A stretch of 64,000 nucleotides of DNA from contig NZ_JAHCLT010000001.1 of NCBI RefSeq assembly GCF_020005165.1, positions 372,001 to 436,000 on the forward strand, given 5' to 3'. This document shows positions 46,871-55,552 of this stretch, piece by piece. The DNA comes from Kangiella taiwanensis. GTDB lineage: Bacteria > Pseudomonadota > Gammaproteobacteria > Enterobacterales > Kangiellaceae. Position numbers and translations under genes: made by a program. Numbering within the stretch: position 1 is the first letter of the stretch; each line of letters begins with the position of its first letter. The notes beneath the pieces are model-generated. The model was not told where the DNA came from. It saw only the letters and a program-made list of their open reading frames with translations, and searched no databases.

Positions 46871-47818
46871 TTATTTAAACCCTGCCATATTCTCCGCCAT
46901 ACCTTGAATCAAACGTTGCTTAGCCTCGTGACTCGCCCATGCGATGTGCGGTGTGATGGCGATGTTGGGAACATCCGTTGCGAGCAAAGGATTATCAGGG
47001 TTTGGTGGTTCGACGGAAAGAACGTCGAGCCCAGCTCCTGCGATCACTTTGTTTTTAAGTGCTTTGGCAAGATCTTCTTCATTAATGACTGGACCACGAG
47101 CGGTATTAATCAAATAAGCGGTGGATTTCATTTGAGCAAAGAAATCACGATTAACCAAGTCTTTGGTTTCATCCGTTAGAGGGCAGTGCAGCGAGACAAA
47201 GTCAGCCTGTGGTAAGGCATCTTCAAGCGTTGTTTGATTGTCGCGCATGGGACGTCCAGGAATATTGGCGACGATAACCTTCATGCCAAACGCTTTGGCC
47301 AGCTCTTCAACTTTCTGTCCGATATTGCCATAACCCACGAGCGCAAGAGTTTTGCCTTCGAGTTCCATGATAGGAAAGTCGGTTAGGGTAAACATACGGC
47401 TCTTTTGCCAAGCTCCTTGGGCTGTTAATTGATAATGTTCACAGGCGCGAGTGGCGAAATTTAGCATAAACTGAAGAGTGAGCTGCGCTACGGCGAAAGT
47501 AGAATAGTCAGCCACATTGAAGCACTGAATATTGAGTTCTTTGGCGGCTTCTAAATCAATGTTGTTCATACCCGTGGCTGCGAGTTGGATAGCTTTCAGT
47601 TTTGGCAGTTCCTTTAGAGTTTCGCCATCGAGAACGACTTTGTTGGTAAGGATAACATCCGCATCTTTACAGCGTTCGAGAACATCTTCTGGCTTAGTTA
47701 AACCATACACGTCGAAATCATCGAAGCACTCAGCGAGTGGCGATAAATCAGCAATAGGTTGGTGTGATTTTCCTTGCCAGTTGCCTAGTGTATCAGCGTC
47801 TAAAAATACGGCGCGCAT
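46871..47818 (-). CDS. D-2-hydroxyacid dehydrogenase (glycerate/hydroxypyruvate type)
   Basis: A 315-aa NAD-dependent enzyme. The nucleotide-binding motif is LALVGYGNIGQKVEELAKAFGMKV; catalytic residues are Arg in NTARGPVINEEDL, Glu in LDVLSVEPPNPDNPL and His in ITPHIAWAS. The long N-terminal insert NWQGKSHQPIADL is typical of hydroxypyruvate/glycerate dehydrogenases, but substrate cannot be fixed by eye. It lies 31 nt downstream of the lipoprotein gene on the same strand. Confidence 0.9.
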   Translation of the reverse strand: MRAVFLDADTLGNWQGKSHQPIADLSPLAECFDDFDVYGLTKPEDVLERCKDADVILTNKVVLDGETLKELPKLKAIQLAATGMNNIDLEAAKELNIQCFNVADYSTFAVAQLTLQFMLNFATRACEHYQLTAQGAWQKSRMFTLTDFPIMELEGKTLALVGYGNIGQKVEELAKAFGMKVIVANIPGRPMRDNQTTLEDALPQADFVSLHCPLTDETKDLVNRDFFAQMKSTAYLINTARGPVINEEDLAKALKNKVIAGAGLDVLSVEPPNPDNPLLATDVPNIAITPHIAWASHEAKQRLIQGMAENMAGFK

Positions 47819-47849
47819 AATGACTCCTCAATTGTGTTCCCAGATGACC

Positions 47850-48650
47850 TTATCGAATTGAAAAAGCAATGATGTAGGTTTCGTGCTCGTCCATGGTAGC
47901 GGTACGAAAACGTGCTTCATATTGCCCTTTTTGTGCGGGCAACATTGTGCCAAGGGCGCCGGTGATCAGCAAGTTATCTTTATTGATAGGGTAATTGACA
48001 GACAACAACTTATTGACCATCCACACTAGGGCTTCTTTTTGATCACCCATGGCATCAGTCGCTTTGCCTTGAGTAATGGGTTCGCCGTTTTTTAGCAAGG
48101 TCGCTTGGAAGTCGTTTACATACTCCATATCGAACGGCATGGTGTTGCCCATGATGAAGTGATTAGACGCCACATTGCTGGTGACTAATGTGACAGCTGT
48201 GATTTCTTCTTTCCGCGCAAAGCGAAGGTTAGGCAGCTCGACAATCGGCACCATGGCTTTGATGTATTGCGGCAGTTCATCGACGGTTATCGGCTGGGTT
48301 ATGGGCTTGCTGAGAATAAAGCCCAACTCAACCTCTAAACGAAGATCATGATAGTTTCCGAGCAGATAAGCACCACGACTGCGGCTAAAACCGCTGGCAA
48401 ATAAAGCACCAACCAATGGCTCATCAACCTTAAAGGCTTGTTGGCCTTGCTCACTGGTTAATCCGGCTTTATAGCCGACGATGGGGTCATTAATCGCATG
48501 TTGAAGGACGCTAACTCGTTGTAATGAATAGGCATCCTGCATCAGCTTTTCTTCTTCCGAGGGAACCAGCATGCCACTGCAGCCAGACAAAAGCAGGGAT
48601 ACCCCGAAAAAGGATAAGAAAAAGGGTAATAATAGTGTCGCTTTTTTCAT
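47850..48650 (-). CDS. Lipoprotein with a 2-keto-4-pentenoate-hydratase-like fold
   Basis: A 266-aa protein with a lipoprotein signal (MKKATLLLPFF ... LLLSGCSG, lipobox Cys near residue 24) joined to a domain resembling MhpD-type hydratases of the fumarylacetoacetase superfamily: DPIVGYKAGLTSEQGQQAF, LRLEVELGFIL with the E-x-E metal pair, ATDAMGDQKEALVWMVNKL, and LLITGALGTMLPAQKGQYEARF. These enzymes are normally cytoplasmic; a lipid-anchored copy is unusual. Whether it is still catalytic is open. Probably cotranscribed with the downstream dehydrogenase. Confidence 0.75.
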   Translation of the reverse strand: MKKATLLLPFFLSFFGVSLLLSGCSGMLVPSEEEKLMQDAYSLQRVSVLQHAINDPIVGYKAGLTSEQGQQAFKVDEPLVGALFASGFSRSRGAYLLGNYHDLRLEVELGFILSKPITQPITVDELPQYIKAMVPIVELPNLRFARKEEITAVTLVTSNVASNHFIMGNTMPFDMEYVNDFQATLLKNGEPITQGKATDAMGDQKEALVWMVNKLLSVNYPINKDNLLITGALGTMLPAQKGQYEARFRTATMDEHETYIIAFSIR

Positions 48651-48692
48651 ACAATAGCCCATCAACTGAAAATTAAAACAAGCATAGCCTAT

Positions 48693-50867
48693 ATGGACGC
48701 CCCTAGCATAATCGAATCGTTAAATGATGCACAAAAAGAAGCGGTCACCGCACCCAACAAAGCTTTGTTGGTGTTGGCGGGTGCTGGCTCGGGTAAAACT
48801 CGGGTCTTAGTCCATCGTATCGCTTGGTTGGTTAAGGTAGAGCAGGTGTCGGCGCATTCGATTCTGGCGGTAACCTTTACCAATAAAGCGGCGAAAGAAA
48901 TGTTAGGGCGGGTCGAAGATATGCTCGCTATGCCTGCGCGAGGCATGTGGGTTGGGACCTTCCATAGCATTGCCCATCGCCTGTTGCGCGCCCACTATCG
49001 TGATGCGGGTTTGCCCGAGGGCTTCCAGATTTTGGATGCTCAAGACCAGTTACGCGTGATTAAGCGTGTGATGAAAGAGTTAAATCTTGATGATAACGAG
49101 TGGCCGCCAAAGCAGGCGCAATGGTTTATCAACGCCAAGAAAGATGATGGCTTACGTCCCGGCAATATCCAGCACCACGGTGATTTTTTCGTAAGCACCA
49201 TGGTCAAGGTGTATTACGCTTATGAAGAAGCGTGTAAAACCGCTGGCTTAGTTGATTTCAACGAGCTTTTGTTACGAGCATATGAGCTTTGGGCGAACAA
49301 TCCACACCTGCTGAAGCATTACCAAGAGCGCTTTCAGCATATCTTGGTGGACGAATTTCAAGATACTAACGCCATTCAGTATGCATGGATCCGCCTGCTG
49401 TGTAACGACAACAACCGCATCACCATTGTCGGTGATGATGATCAGTCGATTTACGGCTGGCGTGGGGCAAAAATTGAGAATATTCAGCAGTTTGAGAATG
49501 ATTTCCCCGACTGCAAAATTTCACGCCTAGAGCAAAACTACCGTTCGACCAGCACCATTCTAAAAGCGGCTAACGCCGTAATTGCCTACAACAGCGATCG
49601 CATGGGCAAGAGTTTATGGACAGAAGGTAATGAAGGCGAGCCCATCACGGTTTACTCTGCGTTCAACGAGCAGGAAGAAGCGCGATTTATTGCGGCACGG
49701 ATCGAGGATTGGGTGCAGCAGGGCAACAGTTATAACGACATCGCGATCTTGTACCGAAGTAATGCTCAGTCGCGGATTCTAGAAGATGCGATGCTCAACC
49801 GCAGTATTCCCTACCGTATTTATGGCGGTTTGCGATTCTTCGAGCGTGCAGAAATTAAAGATACTTTGGCGTATTTGCGCTTGATGACCAATCGTGATGA
49901 TGATCCATCGTTTGAACGTGTGGTGAATACACCAGCAAGGGGGTTGGGTGAGAAGTCGGTGGATTTGGTGCGAGAGAAAGCTCGCAACGATGAAACCTCG
50001 TTATGGAAAGCGGCGAATACAATGGTGGTGGAGCAGTTATTACCACCACGCGCTCGTACGGCTATGGCAGGATTCCTGCATTTAATTAACGAGCTGGATT
50101 CCAGCACAGCGGAGATGGATCTGTGGGAGCAAACCGAAGTGGTGATCGAGCACTCGGGCTTGATGGATAAAGTGAGCAAGGAAAAAGGTGAGAAAGCTCA
50201 GGCGCGTAAAGAGAACTTACAGGAGTTGGTGAACGCAACGCGAGAATTTGATCCTGACGAGGTGATTGTCGAAGAAACGCCTGACATGAGTCCGTTAACT
50301 GCATTTATTGCACATGCCTCATTGGAAGCGGGCGATACACAGGCTGATGAATATCAAGAAGCGGTGCAGATGATGACGCTGCATTCGGCAAAAGGTCTGG
50401 AATTTCCTTTGGTCTTTATTGCGGGCATGGAGGAAAAGCTATTTCCGCATCAGATGTCGCTTGATGAGCCTGGCGGCTTAGAAGAAGAGCGGCGTTTGGC
50501 GTACGTCGGTATTACGCGTGCAATGAAGCAGCTTTATTTAACTTATGCCGAGAAGCGCAGAATGTGGGGGCGTGAAACGTACCCGTCCGTGTCGCGCTTT
50601 ATCAGTGAAATTCCCGCGGATTTGATGACCGAGGTTCGCTTGAATACTCAGGTGCAACGTCCTGTTTTTCAAAAACAATCACCGATTAAGCCGAAAGGCC
50701 CCGAAGGTTTCCATCTAGGGCAGTTAGTTCAACATCCAAAATTTGGGAAAGGCATTATTATTAATTATGAGGGTGATGGCCCCCAAGCTTCTGTTCAGGT
50801 CAATTTCGAAAAAGAAGGGTTAAAAAAACTCATGTTAGCATATGCTAAATTAGAGCCTGCTTCATAA
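48693..50867 (+). CDS. uvrD: DNA helicase II (UvrD)
   Basis: A 724-aa SF1A 3'-5' helicase of nucleotide excision and mismatch repair, close to the E. coli length. Motif I is LVLAGAGSGKTRVLVHR, Ia AVTFTNKAAKEM, II ILVDEFQDTN, III IVGDDDQSIYGWRGA, IV LEQNYRSTSTIL, V MTLHSAKGLEFPLVFIAG and VI RRLAYVGITRAMKQLYLTYA. The C-terminus ends with the conserved Tudor-like GQLVQHPKFGKGIIINYEGDG. Divergent from the lipoprotein gene over 42 bp. Confidence 0.97.
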   Translation: MDAPSIIESLNDAQKEAVTAPNKALLVLAGAGSGKTRVLVHRIAWLVKVEQVSAHSILAVTFTNKAAKEMLGRVEDMLAMPARGMWVGTFHSIAHRLLRAHYRDAGLPEGFQILDAQDQLRVIKRVMKELNLDDNEWPPKQAQWFINAKKDDGLRPGNIQHHGDFFVSTMVKVYYAYEEACKTAGLVDFNELLLRAYELWANNPHLLKHYQERFQHILVDEFQDTNAIQYAWIRLLCNDNNRITIVGDDDQSIYGWRGAKIENIQQFENDFPDCKISRLEQNYRSTSTILKAANAVIAYNSDRMGKSLWTEGNEGEPITVYSAFNEQEEARFIAARIEDWVQQGNSYNDIAILYRSNAQSRILEDAMLNRSIPYRIYGGLRFFERAEIKDTLAYLRLMTNRDDDPSFERVVNTPARGLGEKSVDLVREKARNDETSLWKAANTMVVEQLLPPRARTAMAGFLHLINELDSSTAEMDLWEQTEVVIEHSGLMDKVSKEKGEKAQARKENLQELVNATREFDPDEVIVEETPDMSPLTAFIAHASLEAGDTQADEYQEAVQMMTLHSAKGLEFPLVFIAGMEEKLFPHQMSLDEPGGLEEERRLAYVGITRAMKQLYLTYAEKRRMWGRETYPSVSRFISEIPADLMTEVRLNTQVQRPVFQKQSPIKPKGPEGFHLGQLVQHPKFGKGIIINYEGDGPQASVQVNFEKEGLKKLMLAYAKLEPAS

Positions 50868-50906
50868 CTAATTGATTTATAATGAGATAATCTGAGGTAT
50901 ATTTAT

Positions 50907-50939
50907 TTTGTAACGCTTGGTAGCAAATTTGTAAAATAT
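50907..50939 (+). promoter_or_regulatory. Promoter-like element of the first subtilase gene
   Basis: TTGTAA (50908-50913), 18-nt spacer, TAAAAT (50932-50937). The surrounding TTTGTAACGCTTGGTA is repeated with few changes before the second subtilase gene (53511-53543), which suggests a shared regulatory site or ancestral duplication of the promoter. Confidence 0.5.
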
Positions 50940-50984
50940 AAAAACTAATGCTTGATCCAGAGATTCATTAACTGCTTTAATCGC

Positions 50985-51040
50985 AAAGCCTTGTTCGAAA
51001 AGGAAGAGACAGAGCGCCTTCCGTAGAACAGGGCTTTTTT
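50985..51040 (+). terminator. Terminator-like hairpin upstream of the first subtilase
   Basis: AAAGCCTTGTTC (50985-50996) pairs with GAACAGGGCTTT (51026-51037) with one G-U pair; GGAAG / CTTCC can extend the stem inside. T6 follows. It lies 118 nt after uvrD and 55 nt before the protease start, so it may end the uvrD transcript or act as an attenuator in the protease leader. Confidence 0.75.
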
Positions 51041-51094
51041 CGTTTTAAGGAAAGTCCCAATACATTAAGGCACATACTTATAGGGGTAGGTTTA

Positions 51095-53398
51095 ATGAGT
51101 TTTAAATTGAAATTGGCTTGTACAGCCACATTATTAGCGATGGGCGTAAGTGCTCACGCTTCAGGCGCGATGGGTAAAACAACCATCACAGCGCCAGCAG
51201 CTGATGAAGAAAATCAGCGCGTAATCGTTAAATTCAAACCTGGTCACGGCAAACAAGCCAAAGCAATGGCTATGAAAGCTGGTGGTCAGTTAAAAATTAA
51301 TCTAAAGCAGCACAACGCTTTCGCTATGGAAGTTTCGGCCAACGCTTTAGAAGCACTAAAGAACAATCCTAACGTTGAATATGTTGAGCCAGATCTAAAG
51401 CGTAAATTGTACGCGACTAATCTCGACAATGTTGAAATCGAGCCATGGGGTATTTCTCGCGTACAGGCTGACGTGGTTTCAGACAGCAACGCAGGCAACC
51501 GCACGGTCTGTATTATTGACTCAGGTTATGACATTAATAACTCTGACTTAGCGAGCAACAACCACACGGGCACCAATGACTCAGGTACAGGTAACTGGTA
51601 TCAGCCAGGCGGATCACATGGTACTCACGTAGCAGGTACGATTGCAGCTGTATCGAACAACTCAGGTGTTGTTGGTGTTATGCCAAATGCAAACGTTAAC
51701 ATCCACGTGATCAAAGTTTTCAACGAGTCGGGTTGGGGTTACTCTTCATCGTTAATCTCCGCAGTTGACGAATGTGTCAACAATGGCGCTAACGTTATTA
51801 ACATGAGCTTAGGTGGTTCAGGTTCTTCTACTACAGAGCGTAACGCTTTCCAAAACCACTATGACAATGGCGTATTAAACATTGCGGCAGCGGGTAATGA
51901 CGGTAACTCTAGTCACTCATACCCAGCATCTTACGATGCAGTTGTATCGGTTGCAGCGGTTGACTCTGGTAACAAGCACGCGAACTTCTCGCAATACACG
52001 AGCCAAGTTGAAGTCGCAGGTCCAGGTGAAGCGATTCTTTCGACTGTAGGAATCGGCGACGGTTTCTTAGGTCAGTTAGAAGTTGGTGGCGTTGACTATT
52101 TTGACAATGGTGTGGTGCCGCAAAACTTCTACAACAGCAGCTTAAGCTTTGATAACAGCGCTAACGTTGGTACTGCTTCAGGCACGCTGGGTGTTTGTAC
52201 AACGTCAGGCACAACATATAACTGCCCTAGCATGACAGGTAAAGTATGTTTAGTTGAGCGTGCAGAGAACCAAGGTGATAACACCAGTTCTACTGAAAAC
52301 AATTACCCAGAATACCGTGGCGTCGATGCGTGTATGGACGCAGGTGCAGAAGGTGTTGTGGTATACAGTAATGCTGCTCGCCCAGGTTTACAGCATCCTT
52401 TCCTTATCGACTTCAACAGTAAAATTGGCAATACGCCAGTAGTATCAGTTGATCGTGCGACGGGACTTGAGCTGGCAAACAAAGCTGGTCAAAACGTGAC
52501 TATGTCTAAAGACGGTGGTCAAGATTGGGAATACTACAACGGTACTTCAATGGCGACTCCTCACGTTGCAGGTGTTGCAGCGCTAGCGTGGAGCCACCAC
52601 CCTTCGTGTACCGCGGCTCAAGTTCGTCAAGCTCTAAAAGATACAGCATTGGATCTTGATGTAGCAGGTCGTGATGACCGTACAGGTTACGGCTTAGTGC
52701 AAACTCAAGCTGCAATTGCTGAGCTAGACTCAGTGTGTGGCGGTGGTAACCCACCTCCACCACCAAGTGGTAACGAGTTAACAAAAGGCGTTGCTGAAAC
52801 AGGTATTAGCGGTGCACAAGGTTCTGAAGTGTTCTACACCTTTGAAGTACCAGCAGGTGCAACTGACCTAACATTCGACATGGCCGGTGGTTCTGGTGAT
52901 GCTGATATGTACGTACGCTTTGGTTCAGAGCCAACAACCAGCACTTACGACTGCCGTCCGTACAGAAGCGGTAACACAGAGAACTGTTCGTTCGCTTCGC
53001 CACAGGCAGGAACGTACCACGTGATGATCCGCGGTTATAGCTCTTACTCAAATACTAGCTTAACAGCAGACTACACTGATGCAGGTTCTAACCCTCCTGT
53101 AAACGACACCATTAACGAGTCTAACTTGTCTGGTGCTCAAGGCAGCACGCAGTACTTCACGCTAGAAGTACCAGCAGGCCGTAGCTCAGTGTCAGTTTCA
53201 ATCTCTGGCGGTTCAGGTGATGCTGACTTATACGTTCGTTATGGCAGTCAGCCAACGACAAGCACTTATGATTGCCGTCCGTACAGAAATGGTAACAGCG
53301 AGACTTGTACATTGAGTGCACAAGAAGGCACTTACCACATCATGTTACGCGGTTATCGTGCATACTCTGGCGTGACTTTAACAGGTAGTTCGAACTAA
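51095..53398 (+). CDS. Secreted subtilisin-like serine protease with PA insert and two PPC domains
   Basis: A 767-aa S8 peptidase. Signal peptide 1-22 (ends SAHA). An I9 propeptide (about 41-106, RVIVKFKPGHGK ... NVEYVEPD) precedes the catalytic domain: Asp142 in IIDSGYD, His175 in GGSHGTHVAGT, Asn268 of the oxyanion hole and Ser485 in GTSMATPHVAG. A PA-type insert lies at about 380-470. After a GGGNPPPPPSG linker come two PPC domains (about 561-660 and 671-767), each with the STYDCRPYR-NGN cysteine motif; these are usually cut off after export. It starts a row of three subtilases and feeds extracellular protein digestion. AGGGGTAGG precedes the ATG. Confidence 0.96.
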   Translation: MSFKLKLACTATLLAMGVSAHASGAMGKTTITAPAADEENQRVIVKFKPGHGKQAKAMAMKAGGQLKINLKQHNAFAMEVSANALEALKNNPNVEYVEPDLKRKLYATNLDNVEIEPWGISRVQADVVSDSNAGNRTVCIIDSGYDINNSDLASNNHTGTNDSGTGNWYQPGGSHGTHVAGTIAAVSNNSGVVGVMPNANVNIHVIKVFNESGWGYSSSLISAVDECVNNGANVINMSLGGSGSSTTERNAFQNHYDNGVLNIAAAGNDGNSSHSYPASYDAVVSVAAVDSGNKHANFSQYTSQVEVAGPGEAILSTVGIGDGFLGQLEVGGVDYFDNGVVPQNFYNSSLSFDNSANVGTASGTLGVCTTSGTTYNCPSMTGKVCLVERAENQGDNTSSTENNYPEYRGVDACMDAGAEGVVVYSNAARPGLQHPFLIDFNSKIGNTPVVSVDRATGLELANKAGQNVTMSKDGGQDWEYYNGTSMATPHVAGVAALAWSHHPSCTAAQVRQALKDTALDLDVAGRDDRTGYGLVQTQAAIAELDSVCGGGNPPPPPSGNELTKGVAETGISGAQGSEVFYTFEVPAGATDLTFDMAGGSGDADMYVRFGSEPTTSTYDCRPYRSGNTENCSFASPQAGTYHVMIRGYSSYSNTSLTADYTDAGSNPPVNDTINESNLSGAQGSTQYFTLEVPAGRSSVSVSISGGSGDADLYVRYGSQPTTSTYDCRPYRNGNSETCTLSAQEGTYHIMLRGYRAYSGVTLTGSSN

Positions 53399-53420
53399 TC
53401 AGACCACCTGTTTAGTGAGT

Positions 53421-53448
53421 AAAAAGGTCGCTTCGGCGGCCTTTTTTT
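53421..53448 (+). terminator. Intrinsic terminator after the first subtilase
   Basis: AAGGTCGC / GCGGCCTT stem with TTCG loop and one G-U pair, then T7. The 30 bp at 53421-53450 are identical to those at 56701-56730 behind the third subtilase. Confidence 0.9.
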
Positions 53449-53510
53449 ATATTTAAAAGCTAATAAAATCAATGCCTTAAAAATTTATCTCACATCTTAG
53501 ATACATATGC

Positions 53511-53595
53511 TTTGTAACGGTTTGTATCAGCATTGTGAATATTGTTGCATTAGAAAAAATAGTGTTTGACATAACTTTATATAAGCTGGTTTAAT
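53511..53595 (+). promoter_or_regulatory. Promoter region of the second subtilase gene
   Basis: Two elements: TTTGTAACGGTTTGTA at 53511-53526, matching the element before the first subtilase in about 24 of 33 positions, and a TTGACA (53566-53571) with TTTAAT (53590-53595) at 18-nt spacing. A start from the latter would lie near 53602, at the foot of the following hairpin. Confidence 0.5.
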
Positions 53596-53603
53596 TCTGT
53601 CTC

Positions 53604-53658
53604 GAGCTTCATCAACTATGGAAAGTTAAAACCTCACCCATAGTGATGGAGCTTTTTT
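53604..53658 (+). terminator. Terminator-like hairpin in the leader of the second subtilase
   Basis: A 16-bp stem (605-621 with 638-653 of 53xxx) with one bulged A and one G-U pair, a 16-nt loop and T6. It ends 34 nt before the start codon and no gene precedes it after the terminator at 53421, so it looks like an attenuator or a processed leader rather than the end of an operon. Confidence 0.65.
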
Positions 53659-53692
53659 ATTGTTTCAAAAAAGAAATACCAAAGGGGTAGTG

Positions 53693-55324
53693 ATGAATTT
53701 TAAAATGAAAATGGCTTGTGCAGCTACTGTGCTTGCGCTAGGTACTGCAGCCCACGCAGAGCGAGTGATCGTTTCATATAACGATAATGGTCAAGGCCTA
53801 AAAAAAGGTCATAAAGTATTAGTAGAAGGCAAAAACTGGTTTGCTGTAGATTTAGATGAGAAGGGGAAGAGCGCCATTCGTGGTCAGAAAGGCTTCAAGA
53901 AGATGGAAAAAGATCTGAAGCGTTTCCCAATGGCGATTTACAATGATGACGCAGGTGATCCAACTGCTCAGCAATTAACTCCATACGCTGTATATCAATC
54001 ACAAGCTGATCAATTAACGCTTGGCCCAGGCCAGAAAGTGTGTGTAATCGATTCAGGTATCGCTGGTGCACAAGGTGAAACTGGTGGCAAAAATAACGAT
54101 TTCGACTGGTCGGTTATTACTGGTGACAGCGATTCTGGCACTGGCGACTGGTTTACAGACGGTGGCCCACACGGTACACACGTCGCGGGTACAGTAGGCG
54201 CAGCTGACAACGGTATCGGTGTTGTAGGCTTAGCTCCTGGTGTTCCTATGCACATCATTAAAGTATTCAACGCTTCGGGTTGGGGTTACTCGTCAGACTT
54301 AGCACACGCTGCTGACCTATGTACTCAAGCTGGCGCGAACATCATCACCATGTCTCTTGGTGGCGGTGGTGCGAACAGCACTGAAGAAAATGCATTCGAC
54401 ACTTTTACTGCAAACGGTGGTTTAGTATTGGCTGCAGCGGGTAACGATGGTAACAGTGTACGTTCATACCCTGCGGGTTATAAATCTGTGATGATGATTG
54501 GTGCTAATGACAACAACAACAACATCGCAGACTTCTCACAATTCCCGTCAAACACAATGACTTCAGGCCGTGGTAAAAACGCGACAACTGAAACGCATGA
54601 CGGTTATGGCGTAGAAGTAACAGCGGGTGGTGTTGATACACTATCTACTTATCCAGCAGGCGGTGCTTCTTTAGCAACGGGATCTGTTGATGGCGCAGGT
54701 ATTGCTGTGTCAGCTATGGAAAACAACGGCCAAGCAAGTGGCTCTACGTACTTCATGGGTACAGCAGAAGCAACAGATTCTGGCGCGAACGGTAAAGTAT
54801 GTTTAATTGATCGTGGTGCTATCTCATTCCACGACAAGGTACTTAACTGTGAAAACTCTGGTGGTATTGGCGCGATTATCGTTAACAATGAACCAGGCAT
54901 GCTTTACGGTACGCTAGGTACTTCTAACTCTACGACTATCCCAGCTGTTGGTGCAGCTCAAGAAGATCGTGCAACTATCGTCGGTGCTTCTACTGCATCA
55001 GTAAACGTTGGCGCAAGCGACTACGGTTACATGAGCGGTACGTCGATGGCGACTCCAGCAGTAGCAGGTGTTGCAGCGTTAGTATGGTCAAATCACCCAA
55101 GCTGTTCAGGTACTGAAGTTCGTAACGCGATGAAAGCGACGGCTGAAGACCAAGGCACAGCAGGTCGTGACGACTACTTTGGTTACGGTATCGTAAAAGC
55201 GAAACTGGCTAGCGACTACTTAACGGCGAACGGTTGTACTGGTTCAGTAGATAACGGCGGCGGCGACGGCGGCGGTGACCCAGAGCCAGAACCATGTAAA
55301 GGTGGTCCTAAAAAGTGTGGCTAA
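53693..55324 (+). CDS. Secreted subtilisin-like serine protease (second of three)
   Basis: A 543-aa S8 peptidase, paralogous to the first: the start MNFKMKMACAATVLALG mirrors MSFKLKLACTATLLAMG. Signal peptide 1-22 (ends AAHA), a short propeptide (about 23-80), catalytic Asp120 in VIDSGIAG, His160 in GGPHGTHVAGT, Asn251 and Ser451 in SGTSMATPAVAG. A PA-like insert covers about 320-440. There are no PPC domains; the C-terminus is a Gly/Asp-rich stretch ending in two Cys. AAAGGGG at 53681-53687 fixes the ATG at 53693 rather than a TTG 11 codons upstream. Confidence 0.95.
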   Translation: MNFKMKMACAATVLALGTAAHAERVIVSYNDNGQGLKKGHKVLVEGKNWFAVDLDEKGKSAIRGQKGFKKMEKDLKRFPMAIYNDDAGDPTAQQLTPYAVYQSQADQLTLGPGQKVCVIDSGIAGAQGETGGKNNDFDWSVITGDSDSGTGDWFTDGGPHGTHVAGTVGAADNGIGVVGLAPGVPMHIIKVFNASGWGYSSDLAHAADLCTQAGANIITMSLGGGGANSTEENAFDTFTANGGLVLAAAGNDGNSVRSYPAGYKSVMMIGANDNNNNIADFSQFPSNTMTSGRGKNATTETHDGYGVEVTAGGVDTLSTYPAGGASLATGSVDGAGIAVSAMENNGQASGSTYFMGTAEATDSGANGKVCLIDRGAISFHDKVLNCENSGGIGAIIVNNEPGMLYGTLGTSNSTTIPAVGAAQEDRATIVGASTASVNVGASDYGYMSGTSMATPAVAGVAALVWSNHPSCSGTEVRNAMKATAEDQGTAGRDDYFGYGIVKAKLASDYLTANGCTGSVDNGGGDGGGDPEPEPCKGGPKKCG

Positions 55325-55351
55325 TATCGAATAATTAGTTAAACTTTCTAG

Positions 55352-55379
55352 AAAAGGCAGGGTTATCCCTGCCTTTTTT
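55352..55379 (+). terminator. Intrinsic terminator after the second subtilase
   Basis: AAAAGGCAGGG / CCCTGCCTTTT stem with a TTAT loop, continuing into T7. Confidence 0.92.
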
Positions 55380-55552
55380 ATTGATTAGAAATAATAATTG
55401 GTTTAACCAGTTGGCATAATTATAAATAATGCTTGATCGTAAAATGAGCAGTTGATATAACAGCTGGGTCGAGCGGATTCTATTAATAAAAACAGAGCTT
55501 TAAAAGCAGAATAGGGTCCAAAACTTAAAAAACCAAATGGGGTAATTTCCTA

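Noticed and set aside
46844-47179. 111-codon plus-strand frame after yigB
   Set aside because: It lies antisense inside the clear 2-hydroxyacid dehydrogenase gene, whose catalytic motifs are intact; a shadow frame.
48666-48681. LexA (SOS) box upstream of uvrD
   Set aside because: The best candidate reads CTG-N10-CAA instead of CTG-N10-CAG and its centre is not the alternating TA tract expected, so it is too weak to call without a matrix score.
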